A stretch of DNA of 64,000 bases from Rossellomorea marisflavi (GCF_009806575.1 NZ_CP047095.1:228001-292000), one strand, 5' to 3'. Positions 1 through 9,275 are shown, numbered from the stretch's first letter. Numbers and translations are program-made. Notes: generated by a model from the sequence alone, not told the origin.

Positions 1-1
1 G

Positions 2-322
2 TCGTTCCAGGGTGGCCTGCGCGTCCCTGCATACACGGCAAGTAAGCATGCGGTAGCAGGATTGACGAAGTCATTTGCCAACGAGTGGGGCAAGAAGGGC
101 GTCAATGTGAATGCCATTGCCCCTGGTTACTTCGAGACGGATAACACAGCGCAGCTCCGCGGGAACGCCGAGCGGAGTGCATCGATCACGTCACGCATCC
201 CTCAGGGGCGCTGGGGTCGTCCAGAGGATCTCAAGGGAGCCGTTGTCTTCCTCTCTTCGGATGCTTCCAACTACGTGAACGGACATATCCTCTGCGTCGA
301 TGGCGGATGGATGAGCTCATAA
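2..322 (+). CDS. kduD: 2-dehydro-3-deoxy-D-gluconate 5-dehydrogenase, 3' part
   Basis: C-terminal 106 residues of a short-chain dehydrogenase/reductase; the 5' part lies outside the window. The reading frame is open from the first bases and contains the catalytic YTASK (the YxxxK motif). It is followed by the family block [13 protein letters not shown] and the ending [27 protein letters not shown] resembles KduD closely, so NAD-dependent conversion of 3-deoxy-D-glycero-2,5-hexodiulosonate to 2-keto-3-deoxygluconate is the likely reaction. This step follows release of unsaturated uronate by enzymes such as the GH105 protein at 7067. A convergent terminator follows the stop codon. Another sugar SDR is possible because the NAD-binding half is not visible. 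Confidence 0.8.
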   Translation, partial: SFQGGLRVPAYTASKHAVAGLTKSFANEWGKKGVNVNAIAPGYFETDNTAQLRGNAERSASITSRIPQGRWGRPEDLKGAVVFLSSDASNYVNGHILCVDGGWMSS

Positions 323-329
323 TAAACGG

Positions 330-363
330 AAAAGCCCAAGAATGATTTCATTCTTGGGCTTTT
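330..363. terminator. Bidirectional intrinsic terminator
   Basis: A 16-bp perfect inverted repeat (arms 330-345 and 348-363) is flanked by A and T tracts. It lies between the convergent kduD and IclR genes and can serve both. Confidence 0.9.
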
Positions 364-372
364 CTATGCTCT

Positions 373-1134
373 TTATTCAAGGTCATTCAGGATATTGTTC
401 CGGCACGTCTCGACTTCTTTGATCAGGTTCTGCAATACTTCGTCCGTGAGGCGATAGGTAGGTACACTGACGCTGATCGCCCCGACGTTCTTGCCGCCCG
501 ATGTCGTGATGGACGCTCCCACGCAAAATACTTCATTCTCGTGCTCGCTATTGTCAAACGCATACCCCTGAGCACGCACCTTCTCGATTTCGTCAAAGAA
601 TCCTTCATGGGTGGTGATGGTATTGTCCGTCATCCTCACCAGGTCGATGGAATTCAGGTAGCGCCTGATTTCCTCATCGCTCTGGTCGGCGAGGATCGCC
701 TTTCCCATGGCAGAGCAGTAGAGCGGGATGTTTTTCCCCACCTTGGAATACAGACAGACCGGATTTTGACTTTCGATCTTTGCCACATAGACAACATGGA
801 TGTGGTCGAGTATCCCAAGGTGGACCGTTTCATTCGTCCGCGCCTGGAACGCTTCGAGATGGGGCTGGGCAATCTGTTTGATATCGAGCTGACTCAACGC
901 CTTCAGGGCATATTTGATGATCGATGGCCCAAGGCTGAATCGCTTCAGCTCAGGATCCTTTTGTACATAGCCGATGAGAACCAGCGTATCAAGGATCTTG
1001 AGGGCAGTCGAGCTGGACAGACCTGTTTCTTTTGCAATGGATTGAAGGGACTGGGGGCCATTGCTCGAAGATAGGTGATCCAGAATGAGGGACGCCTTGA
1101 TCAGCACGGTCCCGTAAGGTTTTTGAGTGGTCAT
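373..1134 (-). CDS. IclR-family transcriptional regulator, KdgR-like
   Basis: Full-length IclR regulator of 253 residues. The winged helix-turn-helix lies at about residues 27-60 (SLQSIAKETGLSSSTALKIL). The C-terminal IclR ligand domain (about 75-250) has the typical AMGKAILA and the late cysteine in EVFCVGAS. It stands next to kduD and convergent to it. IclR proteins of the KdgR type respond to 2-keto-3-deoxygluconate, so control of the uronate genes is the simplest inference. It also diverges from the transport operon starting at 1393, with 258 bases between, so it could act there too. The effector is not shown by the sequence. Confidence 0.85.
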   Translation of the reverse strand: MTTQKPYGTVLIKASLILDHLSSSNGPQSLQSIAKETGLSSSTALKILDTLVLIGYVQKDPELKRFSLGPSIIKYALKALSQLDIKQIAQPHLEAFQARTNETVHLGILDHIHVVYVAKIESQNPVCLYSKVGKNIPLYCSAMGKAILADQSDEEIRRYLNSIDLVRMTDNTITTHEGFFDEIEKVRAQGYAFDNSEHENEVFCVGASITTSGGKNVGAISVSVPTYRLTDEVLQNLIKEVETCRNNILNDLE

Positions 1135-1249
1135 GTTTTTCTCTCCTGTACCGCTTTTTATTTAGTATATCGAACAGATTATTGCTATACAAGACAATCG
1201 GTTTCCTATTTAGAAATAAAAAATAAATATTTAATTGTTCAAAAAATTG

Positions 1250-1300
1250 TTGTAATTCAAACGAACACAGAATATAATCAGTTTAAGTAAGCGCTTTCCC
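1250..1300 (+). promoter_or_regulatory. Promoter with operator at the start site
   Basis: A -35-like TTGTAA (1250-1255) and a perfect -10 TATAAT (1273-1278) are 17 bases apart, placing the start near 1285. The palindromic core AAGCGCTT (1289-1296), inside GTAAGCGCTTTCCC, sits directly at the predicted start, where a LacI-family repressor would block transcription. The same sequence in reverse orientation occurs at 9276-9290 before iolG. It could be the site of the LacI protein encoded at 8231 or a CcpA cre site. Confidence 0.7.
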
Positions 1301-1353
1301 AAATATACTTACTAGATTTACACACGGAATCAAGCGGCTTTTTGCCATCTTAA

Positions 1354-1368
1354 GGTAAAACGCTTACC
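1354..1368. promoter_or_regulatory. Second LacI-type operator candidate
   Basis: GGTAAAACGCTTACC is a near palindrome with GGTAA/TTACC arms in the leader of the binding-protein gene, 25 bases before its start codon. It differs in core from the site at 1289 but has LacI-family half-site character. It may be a second operator about 70 bases downstream of the first. Confidence 0.45.
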
Positions 1369-1392
1369 TAATCTAAACAATGGGGTGTTAGT

Positions 1393-2649
1393 GTGAGAAA
1401 ATGGAAGGTCAGTTTGCTTGTAGTCGTATCATTTGTACTTTTGTTCATGACGGCATGTTCAAACTCTGAAAAATCATCTTCGGATAAGAAGAAGCTTCAG
1501 TTCTTCGTCTCCGGTGATAATGTCGAAGGGGCTGCGCTTGCGACCATGTCGAAGAAGTATACGGAAGAAACAGGGGTGGAGATCGAGGTCGTGGATGTGC
1601 CGTTCAGTGATATGGCGACACGGATCACGAACATGGTACAGGCAGGGAATCCTCCTGCACTGGCACGTACGGCAGAATTCAATCCGATCTGGAGTGATTC
1701 ACTGGCAGATCTCAGCTCTACATTGAAGGATAAAAACGTAAGGGAAGACCTTGCGATTAAAGATGACGGCAAGATCAAAGCCATTCCAATCGATTTCACG
1801 GCAGTCGGTCTTTTCATCAATAAAGATTTGTTTGACAAAGCCGGAGTGAAGTACCCGACATCAGGTGATGATGTGTGGACATGGGATGAGTTTGTAAGCG
1901 CTTTAAAAACGGTGACTGAAAAAACGGATGCCAAATACGGAATGGTCATGGATCAATCCGAGCACCGCCTGAGCACCTTGCTCTATCAGTTCGGAAGCAA
2001 AGGATTCTATGAAGAAAACGGAAAGTACACCACAAATCCCGAAACGAAAAAAGGCCTCGAATATTTCGTGAAACTGAACGACGACAAAATCATGCCTAAA
2101 GCCGTTTGGGCTGCGGGTGAGGATCCATCTTCCATGTTCAAGAGCGGACAGGTGGCAGCGTACTACTCAGGTGTATGGCAAGTAAAAGATTTCGAGAAGA
2201 ACATCAAGAACTTCGAATGGGCAAGCGTCCAGATGCCTTATGAAACGGTCCGCTCCACGAACTTCGGTGGAAACTACATGGTGAAATTCGAAGGATCCGG
2301 AGTGGAGAAAGAAACGCAGAAATTCATCGACTGGCTTTACACGAAAGAAAACTATGAAGAGCTTGCAGGTCTCGGCGGATATCTTCCGGTTGTCCAGGAT
2401 GCAGAAGTGGACTACGGTGTGGGTGATGCAGGAACACATGCGTACGAAGTATACAACGAAGAGATCAACTCTACGGCCAAGGTAGCTGCCAAGTCAAAAT
2501 CAGAACGTGATACGATGCAATTGACGTCTGAAAAAATAGCCAATAACGTGCTCCGCGACAACATGATCAAGACGTTGAACGGCGAGCAATCCATCGATGA
2601 CACCATCAAGACGGTGGAGCAAAAGTACACGGATGCGTATGTAAAGTAA
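1393..2649 (+). CDS. Sugar ABC transporter substrate-binding lipoprotein (CUT1)
   Basis: A 418-residue extracellular solute-binding protein of family 1. The N-terminus has two basic residues, a hydrophobic stretch and a lipobox ending at the cysteine of MTAC (C22), so it should be a membrane-anchored lipoprotein. The mature part keeps the SBP_bac_1 pattern, including AIPIDFTAVGLFINKDLF and WTWDEFVSALKT. The start is GTG preceded by GGGG. It is the first gene of an operon with two permeases and no ATPase gene, so a shared ATPase such as MsmX must energise it. The neighbours suggest an oligosaccharide containing uronic acid. The ligand is inferred. Confidence 0.88.
   Translation: MRKWKVSLLVVVSFVLLFMTACSNSEKSSSDKKKLQFFVSGDNVEGAALATMSKKYTEETGVEIEVVDVPFSDMATRITNMVQAGNPPALARTAEFNPIWSDSLADLSSTLKDKNVREDLAIKDDGKIKAIPIDFTAVGLFINKDLFDKAGVKYPTSGDDVWTWDEFVSALKTVTEKTDAKYGMVMDQSEHRLSTLLYQFGSKGFYEENGKYTTNPETKKGLEYFVKLNDDKIMPKAVWAAGEDPSSMFKSGQVAAYYSGVWQVKDFEKNIKNFEWASVQMPYETVRSTNFGGNYMVKFEGSGVEKETQKFIDWLYTKENYEELAGLGGYLPVVQDAEVDYGVGDAGTHAYEVYNEEINSTAKVAAKSKSERDTMQLTSEKIANNVLRDNMIKTLNGEQSIDDTIKTVEQKYTDAYVK
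1892..1907. promoter_or_regulatory. Intragenic cre-like site
   Basis: TGTAAGCGCTTTAA (1893-1906) inside the binding-protein gene fits the CcpA cre consensus with one mismatch and shares the AAGCGCTT core with the sites at 1289 and 9279. It could be a roadblock site within the coding region. Codon constraint could also produce it. Confidence 0.4.
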
Positions 2650-2663
2650 CATTAAAAACCGGT

Positions 2664-2689
2664 GCGGGAGTATGGTCCATACTCCCCGC
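2664..2689 (+). other. Intercistronic hairpin after the binding-protein gene
   Basis: GCGGGAGTATGG and its near-complement form a stem of about ten pairs with one bulged C. No U tract follows, so this is more likely a 3' stabiliser that raises binding-protein mRNA above the downstream genes than a full terminator. Confidence 0.55.
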
Positions 2690-2711
2690 TTCATGAAAAG
2701 AGGCTATGAAA

Positions 2712-5204
2712 ATGAATGACTATCAATTCACCGTCCAGCCGGGCGAACCGCTAAACCGCTGGGTCCACACCGATTTAACCATCGCTCCATACCAATCCGA
2801 TAAGGCCGTATTCGATCACCCTGTGAACATCACTGAAGAATATGTACAGATCGTTTATCCCGGGAGACAGCAATTCCTGGATCAGCGTCTGAAAGAAGAG
2901 ATCCTTCTTCCTGAAACGGATTTTCACCACATCTACTTCCCTTTTGAAAATCCCCGATTAGAGTTTTCGGCTTTCATCCCGACACCACATCTCCTGAGCG
3001 TCTATGGCAGGACGTTCATCAAGCCCGACCAAGGCGGTACATTTCCGTTCACGGTCAGCACGTGCGGAAGCGTCGAGATCTGGGTGAATGGTACGAAGCA
3101 ACTGAGCTGGACCCCCTATACAAGGAATCTTGCTTCCCATAAAGACATCACCTTGTCCCTTGAAGAAGGCTTTAATGAAGTCATTCTCTACATGGACGAC
3201 CTTGCCGAGAGGGATGTGAACTATTTCACCGAGCTCCGATATACGGGGAAGACGGCCCTTGAAGGCTACATACAGGTTCCGGCCAAAGCGGAACAAATCG
3301 AACAGGCAGAGCGCCTACTGACTTCCCTGCACTTTTCGAAAGACATCTATCGATCAGGACGATTGGAAGTCTATATGAACCGGGAAGAGGCTTCCGGCAT
3401 CGAAGAGCTGTTCGTCAATGTGAACCGCAATCATCTGTTGAATCCCGTGTTCGACAGTAAAGCCGACGACGAACTGGATGCCTTTGATTTCTCTTTTAGT
3501 GTGAATCTTGATGAAAATGGATTCCAGAAGCTCATGAGCGTAGATGAGCTGTCCTCGAACGGTCTGCTGCAGTTCGATATCGGCGTGGTGCTCCCTGGTG
3601 GAGTGCAAGTGGCGAGGAGGATGGTGGCTTCGATCCTGACGAACGACGATCCGGGTCGGTCATTCTCCGATTCTCTTCCGGAACGAAAGCGCGAAATCCT
3701 CGAATTCTTCTCTCAAAGCGAGAAGCTCGATCTCAATGCCGGTTTCAGCCTCATCCATCTGAACGGAAAAGTGGACGAACAAGCGAAGCGTCATATCAGG
3801 AGCTGCTTCGATGAAATACAGAAAAAAGGCGACTGCGCCGATTTCCGCCTGGCACCGCTGCTTGGATTCACCATCAAGTATCAGGACACGATCCCGGCCG
3901 ACTTTCATGAGGAGCTGAAGGAGCTCGCCGTGAACTTCCGATACTGGATCGACGAGCCGGGGAACGACGTGATGTGGTACTTCAGCGAAAATCATGCCCT
4001 GCTGTTCCATGTGTCCCAGTACTTCGCCGGACATCTCTATCCCGACGCAGCGTTCAGCGTGAGCGGAAGGACAGGGCGCCAGCAGTATGAAAAAGGGAAG
4101 GAACGACTGGAAGAGTGGTTTGAGGTGTTCCTGAAGTATGGCTATTCAGAGTGGAACTCGACGACCTACCTTCCGATCGACCTGATCGGATTCTTCAGTC
4201 TCTATGAATCGGCCCCGGATGAGCATATCCGGAAGCTTGCAAAGAAGGCATTGGATTTCACCTTCAAGATCATTGCCGTGAACCTGCACGGAAAGACGAT
4301 GAGTACGACCTATGGACGGGTGTATGAACACGATCTGAAGGCGATGGAGATGGGGGAGACGGCCAATCTGGCGTTCATCACGTGGAAAAAGGGCAAGCTC
4401 AACACGGCGATGAGGTGCACGACGCTCTTCTGTCTATCATCCTATGAACCGCCTACACTTGAAGACTATTTCATCGAGGATACCTCAAAGGCCCTCGTGA
4501 CCCAGTACAAACAAGGGATCAAAGAGGTCTATACGTACAATTACAAAACATCGAGCTACTGTATGAGCGCGGCAATACGCTTCAATTCCTATCAAAAAGG
4601 GCATCAGCAGCATGCCATGAATATCGCCCTCGACCAGGATAATACCCAGATATGGCTCAACCATCCCGGGGAAGCGGTCTACAGCGGTGAGAACAGGCCG
4701 AGCTTCTGGGCAGGGAACGGAATCAGCCCGAACATCACCCAATATAAGCAGTATATGTTCCTCGAGTATCGCCTGAAAGAGCCGTTCCTTCCATATATAC
4801 ATGCGTATCTTCCGTTCTGGAAGCTTGACGAAGTGAGGGAGGAAGGCAACTGGTTGTTTGCGAAGAAGGATGATGCCTACATCGGCTTGTATTTCAGCAA
4901 TGGTTACGAGCTGCAGGAGAAGGGCGCGATTGCACACCGGGAAGCCCGTTCATACGGGGCACATCACCGGGTGGTCGCGACATGTGCTTCAGGAGCAGAA
5001 GTGGGTTCATTCGAGGCATTCGTGGAAGAACAGATGAATGCAGCCATTTCGATCGACAGCCATCAATGGTCGTATGCGACGGAAAGAGCCGGAGCGCTCC
5101 AGGTGATCGATGATCAGCTCCATGTGGACGGGAAGCCGGTAGAATACGACGCAGGCTATGAAGTCGAGGAAGAGCATATAAGCATTCCACAGTTTCAAAA
5201 GTAA
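2712..5204 (+). CDS. Large cytosolic protein, putative polysaccharide lyase/glycan hydrolase
   Basis: An 830-residue protein without signal peptide or membrane segment, so it should act in the cytosol on imported substrate. I do not recognise a named family. The N-terminal ~180 residues look like a beta-sandwich (GSVEIWVNGTKQLSW resembles a sugar-module strand). The middle (about 320-560) is helix-rich, like an alpha/alpha toroid. It contains SENHALLFH (N427, H428) and TTYGRVYEHD (Y534, R536). The C-terminal part is beta-rich and carries WLNHPGE (N650, H651) and SFWAGNG (664-670). An Asn-His pair plus a Tyr in a toroid resembles polysaccharide lyases, but this is a motif-level resemblance only. 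I chose ATG 2712 over 2706 because it is better spaced from AGAGG. It lies between binding protein and permease, so co-expression is expected. Confidence 0.6.
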   Translation: MNDYQFTVQPGEPLNRWVHTDLTIAPYQSDKAVFDHPVNITEEYVQIVYPGRQQFLDQRLKEEILLPETDFHHIYFPFENPRLEFSAFIPTPHLLSVYGRTFIKPDQGGTFPFTVSTCGSVEIWVNGTKQLSWTPYTRNLASHKDITLSLEEGFNEVILYMDDLAERDVNYFTELRYTGKTALEGYIQVPAKAEQIEQAERLLTSLHFSKDIYRSGRLEVYMNREEASGIEELFVNVNRNHLLNPVFDSKADDELDAFDFSFSVNLDENGFQKLMSVDELSSNGLLQFDIGVVLPGGVQVARRMVASILTNDDPGRSFSDSLPERKREILEFFSQSEKLDLNAGFSLIHLNGKVDEQAKRHIRSCFDEIQKKGDCADFRLAPLLGFTIKYQDTIPADFHEELKELAVNFRYWIDEPGNDVMWYFSENHALLFHVSQYFAGHLYPDAAFSVSGRTGRQQYEKGKERLEEWFEVFLKYGYSEWNSTTYLPIDLIGFFSLYESAPDEHIRKLAKKALDFTFKIIAVNLHGKTMSTTYGRVYEHDLKAMEMGETANLAFITWKKGKLNTAMRCTTLFCLSSYEPPTLEDYFIEDTSKALVTQYKQGIKEVYTYNYKTSSYCMSAAIRFNSYQKGHQQHAMNIALDQDNTQIWLNHPGEAVYSGENRPSFWAGNGISPNITQYKQYMFLEYRLKEPFLPYIHAYLPFWKLDEVREEGNWLFAKKDDAYIGLYFSNGYELQEKGAIAHREARSYGAHHRVVATCASGAEVGSFEAFVEEQMNAAISIDSHQWSYATERAGALQVIDDQLHVDGKPVEYDAGYEVEEEHISIPQFQK

Positions 5205-5282
5205 TCACTAACACATCATACCCTGGGACCCGCCTGCATGGCGGCCCCTGGGTGGGATGTGAAGGATTGAGGGGGAAGAACG

Positions 5283-6152
5283 GTGAGGAGAAAAGATAAA
5301 AACCAGAAATGGGCTCTGGCCTTCGTCATTGTCAACATGGTTTTATTCACGATATTTTTTGCCTGGCCCGGCATACTCGGCGTGTACTATTCGTTCACGG
5401 ACTACACCGGGATCAGCGCTTCGTTTATCGGACTGGATAACTATATTCAACTGTTCCAGGACAAAAGCTTCTATAAATCCCTTGGAAGGACGATCCTCTA
5501 TACAGCGGTCGGAGTACCACTTCTATATGCATTCTCCCTGCTGATATCGGTCCTCCTGGTGAGCAAGTTCACAAAGGGGAAATCCGTGGCCAAGGTCATT
5601 TTCTTCTTCCCATGGCTGATTTCCTCCATCGTGACCGGGGTCATCTTCCGCTGGTTGTTCGGGGAAAGCTTCGGGTTCGTCAACTTTGTCCTTTCACTGA
5701 TCGGAATGGAGCCCGTGGGCTGGTCCTCTGACGGGAATATGGCGTTCATACTCGTTCTATTCGCCACCGTGTGGATGGGGACGGCATTCAATATGCTCCT
5801 GATGATCTCGGCGCTCGTGAATATCCCGCAATCGTACTATGAAGCAGCCGATATCGACGGCGCCAGCGGCTGGCAGAAATTCATCCATGTGACGCTTCCC
5901 AGCCTAAAGCCGACGTCCTTCATGGTCATCCTGCTGTCGGTCATCCATCTGATGAAAGAGTTCCCGATGGTGCAGGCCCTCAATAACGGGGGACCCGGTA
6001 CGGATAACACCTTCCTCGTCCAATATATTTACCAGACAGGATTCGACCAGCGGAATATCGGCTATGCAAGCGCGGTTTCCATGGTACTGTTCGTCATTCT
6101 CCTTCTCTTTGCAATCATTAATCTGAAGGTGGAAGAAAGGAGCAAATTATGA
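5283..6152 (+). CDS. Sugar ABC transporter permease (MalF/LacF type)
   Basis: 289 residues with six predicted membrane helices and the EAA loop EAADIDGASGWQKFIHVTLPSL, which contacts the ATPase. The GTG start follows AGGGGGAAG. Four bases overlap the next permease, so the two are translationally coupled and form the heteromeric channel. The operon has no ATPase gene, as for CUT1 importers that share MsmX in Bacillus. Confidence 0.9.
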   Translation: MRRKDKNQKWALAFVIVNMVLFTIFFAWPGILGVYYSFTDYTGISASFIGLDNYIQLFQDKSFYKSLGRTILYTAVGVPLLYAFSLLISVLLVSKFTKGKSVAKVIFFFPWLISSIVTGVIFRWLFGESFGFVNFVLSLIGMEPVGWSSDGNMAFILVLFATVWMGTAFNMLLMISALVNIPQSYYEAADIDGASGWQKFIHVTLPSLKPTSFMVILLSVIHLMKEFPMVQALNNGGPGTDNTFLVQYIYQTGFDQRNIGYASAVSMVLFVILLLFAIINLKVEERSKL

Positions 6153-6976
6153 TGAAGCGATATCGCGGCAGTACGATCCTGATGACGGCGATCATGGCCA
6201 TACTGGCCATCGCCTATCTGTTCCCGGTCCTGTGGCTTCTGCTCAGTTCGTTCAAGCCGGGCAGCGAGCTCTTCAGCTTCCCGCTGAAGCTATTTCCTGA
6301 AGAATTCACACTGGATAACTACAAATACGCATGGTCGACCATGGAGTTTACGAAATACGTGCTGAACACCTCCTTCGTCACCATCGTGGCGACCCTTTTG
6401 ACCATCATGGCGAGTGCTTCCTGCGGGTACGCACTGGCGAAATACAAATATAAGTGGCTCAGCGTCTTCTTCATCTGTATCCTGGCCACGACAATGCTTC
6501 CGACGGAGGTCATCATGAATCCGACGTTCACGGTCATCCAGAAGGTCGGGCTGTACGATAACCTGTGGGGACTGATCATCCCGTCCATCAATACGGCAAC
6601 CGGGATCTTCATGTTCAGGCAGTTCTTCATGACGGTACCCGATGATCTCCTCGAAGCAGCACGGATCGACGGAGCGAATGAAGGAAGGATCTTCTTCCGC
6701 CTCATGCTCCCGATCGCAAAACCGATCATCATCACGCTCGCCATCTTCTCCTTCCAGTGGAGATGGAATGATTACATCTGGCCGCTCATCGTCATCAGCG
6801 ACCCGAACAAATACACCATCCAGGTCGCCATCCGGAGCATCGTCGGGGCGGATAATATCGACTGGGTCCTTCTATTATCGGCATCCGTCATCTCCCTACT
6901 GCCGATGGTGTTGCTCTACGCGATCTTCCAGCGCTACATCATGGACACGGGAGCCAGTTCCGGTTTGAAAGATTAA
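6149..6976 (+). CDS. Sugar ABC transporter permease (MalG type)
   Basis: 275 residues with about six membrane helices and the EAA loop EAARIDGANEGRIFFRLMLP. It begins in an ATGA overlap with the preceding permease and is the second half of the CUT1 channel. GH105 follows 90 bases later. This fits import and intracellular hydrolysis of an oligosaccharide, as in the B. subtilis yes/yte pectin loci. Confidence 0.9.
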   Translation: MMKRYRGSTILMTAIMAILAIAYLFPVLWLLLSSFKPGSELFSFPLKLFPEEFTLDNYKYAWSTMEFTKYVLNTSFVTIVATLLTIMASASCGYALAKYKYKWLSVFFICILATTMLPTEVIMNPTFTVIQKVGLYDNLWGLIIPSINTATGIFMFRQFFMTVPDDLLEAARIDGANEGRIFFRLMLPIAKPIIITLAIFSFQWRWNDYIWPLIVISDPNKYTIQVAIRSIVGADNIDWVLLLSASVISLLPMVLLYAIFQRYIMDTGASSGLKD

Positions 6977-7066
6977 TGGAAAAGGATAGGAGATTTACAG
7001 TCTGTTAGCGAATGTATTTATTAAGGAATACGGCATGACGAAAAGATGCTATGCGAGGTGGAAGCA

Positions 7067-8182
7067 ATGACACTACTGATAAAGAATGTCCAGGAAACGG
7101 TCAAAAAGGTGACCGGACAGCTGTTGGACCTGAAAAGACCAGAGAATGAATCGGAGCTTGAGGGGATTGGCGATGGAGCCAAGATCGGCTATTTCCCAAG
7201 GGATTTCGGAATGGAAGAATGGGATTGGCCACAGGGAGTCGGATTGTATGGACTGAAGAGCCTGTCGGGTCAAGACGGCTTCCCGGACTATCACACGTTC
7301 TTGAAATTGTGGGCTGAGGATCAGAAGGAAAGGGGCCTTCCGCTCAAGAACATCAACACCACAGCCCCGCTCCTCACTCTCATGGATGTGGAGGGGACGG
7401 AGCAGCTTGCCCTGGAGTGGGCGGACTGGATCATGGAGAAGGCACCGCGTACCGAACGTGGAGGCCTTCAACACGTCACCAGCGGCGCCACCAAGAATGA
7501 TCTGACGATGAATGACGGTCAGGTCTGGATCGATACGCTCTTCATGGTCGTCCTTTTCCTCGGGAAGATGGGGGTCAGGTACGACCGTAAGGAATGGAAG
7601 GAAGAAGCGGCGCGCCAATTCCTCCTTCATGTAGAGCTCCTTTTCAGTGAAGAGGACGGCCTTTTCTATCACGGCTTCGATTTCAATGGTCACCACCGGT
7701 TCAGTGAAGCCTACTGGTGCCGGGGGAACAGTTGGTTCACTTTGGCAGCACCCGAGTTTCTTGCTATGATGGAAGGACAGCTGGATGACGGAACGTACAA
7801 GACCATTGCCCAAACCTACAAAGCCCAGGTCGACAAACTAGTGAAGCTTCAAGCACAGAATGGCCTTTGGCATACGCTGCTTGATGATCAGGAATCCTAC
7901 ACGGAAGTATCGGGATCCTCTTCCATCGCGGCGGGCATCCTGAAGGGCATCCGCTATGGATTGCTGGATGAATCCTACCTGGATGTGTGCAGGCGAGCAG
8001 TTGATTCCATCCTACAGGAAGTCGACGATGACGGCACCGTCCTTAAGGTATCGGCGGGAACGGCAATCGGGGCCTCCAAAGAGGACTATAAGAAGATCAT
8101 CATTGCTCCCACTGCTTACGGGCAGGCCCTGGCGATTGTACTATTTTCTGAAGTTCTTCAGCATGAAAAATTAGTAGCCTGA
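7067..8182 (+). CDS. GH105 unsaturated uronyl hydrolase (YteR/YesR-like)
   Basis: A 371-residue glycoside hydrolase family 105 protein with an alpha/alpha barrel. It has no signal peptide and is therefore cytosolic. NDGQVWIDTLFM (D150, D156) contains the aspartate that begins vinyl-ether hydration in this family, and WCRGNSW (217-223) is the conserved active-site loop. The enzyme removes a 4,5-unsaturated uronic acid from the non-reducing end of an oligosaccharide left by a lyase. The chosen ATG lies six bases after GAGGTG; an upstream ATG at 7046 has no comparable site. Its product would enter the KduI-KduD route, and kduD is at the left edge. Whether it takes unsaturated galacturonyl, glucuronyl or an inositol-linked uronide cannot be read here. 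Confidence 0.88.
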   Translation: MTLLIKNVQETVKKVTGQLLDLKRPENESELEGIGDGAKIGYFPRDFGMEEWDWPQGVGLYGLKSLSGQDGFPDYHTFLKLWAEDQKERGLPLKNINTTAPLLTLMDVEGTEQLALEWADWIMEKAPRTERGGLQHVTSGATKNDLTMNDGQVWIDTLFMVVLFLGKMGVRYDRKEWKEEAARQFLLHVELLFSEEDGLFYHGFDFNGHHRFSEAYWCRGNSWFTLAAPEFLAMMEGQLDDGTYKTIAQTYKAQVDKLVKLQAQNGLWHTLLDDQESYTEVSGSSSIAAGILKGIRYGLLDESYLDVCRRAVDSILQEVDDDGTVLKVSAGTAIGASKEDYKKIIIAPTAYGQALAIVLFSEVLQHEKLVA

Positions 8183-8230
8183 TACAGTAGGAAATAGACA
8201 TCGGAGTGGGCCCTGAAAGAGGAGTTAACT

Positions 8231-9247
8231 ATGAAAACAACAATCTATGATGTGGCAAAGGAAGCGGGCGTATCCATTGCGACCGTATCAAAAGTCATCA
8301 ATAATACAGGGCGGATCAGTGAGAAGACCCGCAAGAAGGTAACGAAGATCATGGGGGACCTCGAGTATCAGCCGAGCAGCGTGGCAGCAGCCCTCACGGG
8401 GAAACGGACGTTCACCATCGGCGTGCTCGTACCCGATATCGCCAACCCCTTCTTCGCAGAGATTGCCCGTGCCCTTGAGAATAACGCCAGGAAAAGCGGC
8501 TATACGATCATCCTATGCAGCACGGATTACCAGAAGGAGCGGGAACAGGATTATTTCGACCTGCTCATGAAGAAGCAGGTGGACGGAATGATCATCGCCA
8601 CCGAACCGAAGGAGCTTCAGAAGTTCAAGAATCTGGAGAGCCGCGGCATCCCCTACATCATGTTCTCCTTCGATCACCTGGAGCTCGACTCCCATGTGGT
8701 GACGACGGATGACGTGAAGGGGGGCTACCTTGCCGGGAGATACCTTCTGGACCACGGTCATCGTCATGCAGCCGTCATCACGGAGCTGCAGCGTGCGAGT
8801 GGAAAGCTCAGGCTTGAAGGCTTTAAGAGGGCATTCGGAGCGGCGGGGATCGAGCTCGATCTCGATTCCGTAGTCAACTCCAAGTCCACTTTTGAGGATG
8901 CGAAGAAAGCAGCAAGGAAGATCCTGAAGAAAGAAAACCGTCCTTCAGCCGTCTTCGCCTCAACAGATCTGATTGCGGCCATTTTCATCAATGAAGCGCG
9001 GAAAGCAGGCGTATCGATACCCGGCGACATGTCGATCATCGGATTCGATAACACGATCTATGCCGAAATCGCGGATCCGGGATTGACGACGATCGCCCAG
9101 CCGATTCCAGAGCTTGCTTCCTATGCGATCGAGCAATTGATGAAATCCATCAAGGACCCCGACAGTCCTGCCCATCGCATCACGCTGGCTCCCTATCTTG
9201 TCGAGAGGGATTCAGTGAAGACAGTAGAGAACCATGAAGCTGACTGA
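8231..9247 (+). CDS. LacI-family transcriptional regulator
   Basis: 338 residues. The DNA-binding helix-turn-helix lies at 4-23 (YDVAKEAGVSIATVSKVI), with the hinge helix near 50-58. A periplasmic-binding-protein-like effector domain follows (GVLVPDIANPFFAEIARALE; late GDMSIIGFDNT). The ATG follows GAGGAG. It lies between the transport/GH105 genes and the iol operon. The LacI-type palindrome AAGCGCTT at 1289 and 9279 brackets it, so it probably represses both units. The inducer is unknown; inositol, an inositol uronide or a uronate are the candidates. Confidence 0.9.
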   Translation: MKTTIYDVAKEAGVSIATVSKVINNTGRISEKTRKKVTKIMGDLEYQPSSVAAALTGKRTFTIGVLVPDIANPFFAEIARALENNARKSGYTIILCSTDYQKEREQDYFDLLMKKQVDGMIIATEPKELQKFKNLESRGIPYIMFSFDHLELDSHVVTTDDVKGGYLAGRYLLDHGHRHAAVITELQRASGKLRLEGFKRAFGAAGIELDLDSVVNSKSTFEDAKKAARKILKKENRPSAVFASTDLIAAIFINEARKAGVSIPGDMSIIGFDNTIYAEIADPGLTTIAQPIPELASYAIEQLMKSIKDPDSPAHRITLAPYLVERDSVKTVENHEAD

Positions 9248-9275
9248 ATAAGTCGGCTTCCATTTAACTGAAAAG

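Noticed and set aside
541-1074. 177-residue plus-strand frame opposite the IclR gene
   Set aside because: Complete shadow of a well-supported gene; no ribosome site or known motif.
5221-5256. Terminator between the 830-residue gene and the permease
   Set aside because: Only a five-base stem CCGCC/GGCGG and no T tract; the CCCTGGG copies are direct, not inverted.
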